From contig JAJYTX010000209.1 in NCBI GenBank assembly GCA_021792815.1, forward strand, positions 1 to 5,835: a stretch of 5,835 nucleotides of DNA, written 5' to 3'. Of this stretch, positions 5,332 through 5,835 are shown one piece after another. The DNA is from Pseudomonadota bacterium. GTDB taxonomy: Bacteria; Pseudomonadota; Gammaproteobacteria; Steroidobacterales; Steroidobacteraceae. Under the pieces are notes generated by a model. The model had not been told where the DNA came from and made no database searches. It saw nothing but the letters and a program-made list of their open reading frames with translations. A program made the translations under genes and the position numbers. Every line of letters starts with the position of its first letter. Position 1 is the stretch's first letter.

Positions 5332-5835
5332 ATGACAGAAAAACTCCTGGGTATCGACGTCGGCGGGTCCTCGATCAAGGCCGGGGTGGTGGACCTCGCG
5401 GCGGGACGACTGCTGGGTGAACTGATCTCGGCCCCGACCCCCCGGCCGGCCACACCGGAGGCGATGCTGCCGGTGATCGCGGCGCTCGCCGCGCGACTGC
5501 CCGAGGCGACGGGCAGGATTGGCCTGGCGTTTCCCGCCGTGGTCAAGCACGGCCGGGCGCGCACCGCCGCCAATGTCGACCATGCCTGGATCGGGGCGGA
5601 CGGCGCCACTTTGCTGCGGCGCACGCTCAACCGGCCGGCGCTGTTTCTCAACGACGCCGATGCCGCCGGACTCGCCGAGATGCGGCTCGGCGCCGGCCGT
5701 GGCGCGCAGGGCACGGTCATCATGCTCACCTTCGGCACCGGGATCGGCACCGCGCTGTTCACCGACGGACGTCTGTTTCCCAACACCGAGCTCGGACACA
5801 TGGAGCTCAACGGCATGGACGCGGAGAAGTGGGCC
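5332..5835 (+). CDS. ppgK: Polyphosphate glucokinase-like ROK-family kinase, N-terminal part
   Basis: The first 168 residues are present; the frame runs off the right edge. ROK kinases phosphorylate glucose at O6, and members of the polyphosphate glucokinase branch use polyphosphate, often together with ATP. The phosphate-binding motif is GIDVGGSSIKAG (7-18). NVDHAWIG (81-88), LNDADAAGLAEM (106-117, Asp108 the likely catalytic base), GTVIMLTFGTGIGTALF (127-143) and PNTELGH (150-156) closely match my recollection of actinobacterial PpgK. The segment after ELGH reads MELNGMDAEKWA and lacks the zinc-binding CxCGxxGC that typical ROK glucokinases and repressors carry here, which also favours PpgK. 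The ATG at 5332 has GGAA ten bases upstream. The frame is open back to 5182, so GTG starts at 5230, 5245 or 5266 are possible, but the extension does not look conserved. It is probably transcribed separately from puuDA. Confidence 0.85.
   Translation, partial: MTEKLLGIDVGGSSIKAGVVDLAAGRLLGELISAPTPRPATPEAMLPVIAALAARLPEATGRIGLAFPAVVKHGRARTAANVDHAWIGADGATLLRRTLNRPALFLNDADAAGLAEMRLGAGRGAQGTVIMLTFGTGIGTALFTDGRLFPNTELGHMELNGMDAEKWA

Overview
The window comes from a GC-rich (roughly two-thirds G+C) bacterial chromosome, most likely a proteobacterium and plausibly a gammaproteobacterium. The evidence is a periplasmic-type c cytochrome of the c4/c553 kind, an E. coli-like set of gamma-glutamylputrescine (Puu) enzymes, and tight gene packing. 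No mobile element, rRNA, tRNA or CRISPR array is visible. The genus cannot be fixed from the sequence alone.

Layout. Bases 2-340 (+) are the 3' end of a class I cytochrome c. Bases 341-629 hold no ordinary gene but look like a complete regulatory leader: a sigma-70-like promoter (412-440), a 24-residue ORF with two Lys-Lys pairs (451-525), and a GC-rich terminator-like hairpin (551-585). An upstream segment (498-507) can pair with the left arm of that terminator instead. Directly behind it lies asd (630-1655, +), aspartate-semialdehyde dehydrogenase, the branch-point enzyme for lysine, threonine/isoleucine and methionine. Taken together this looks like a ribosome-mediated transcription attenuator. 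It is the most interesting signal in the window.

Bases 1712-2998 (-) encode a PuuB-like FAD-dependent gamma-glutamylputrescine oxidase, convergent with asd. It is divergently transcribed from a two-gene operon: puuD-like (3038-3811, +), gamma-glutamyl-GABA hydrolase, and puuA-like (3812-5152, +), gamma-glutamylputrescine synthetase. Only 39 bases separate the divergent start codons, and a near-palindromic TATAAT element sits between them. The three enzymes supply three of the four steps that turn putrescine into GABA: PuuA glutamylates putrescine, PuuB oxidises the product, and PuuD removes the glutamate at the end. The aldehyde dehydrogenase step (PuuC), a transporter and a regulator are not in the window.

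Bases 5153-5331 carry several GC-rich hairpins and no supported gene. From 5332 to the right edge runs the N-terminal half of a ROK-family kinase that closely resembles polyphosphate glucokinase. It lies on the same strand but is probably a separate unit.
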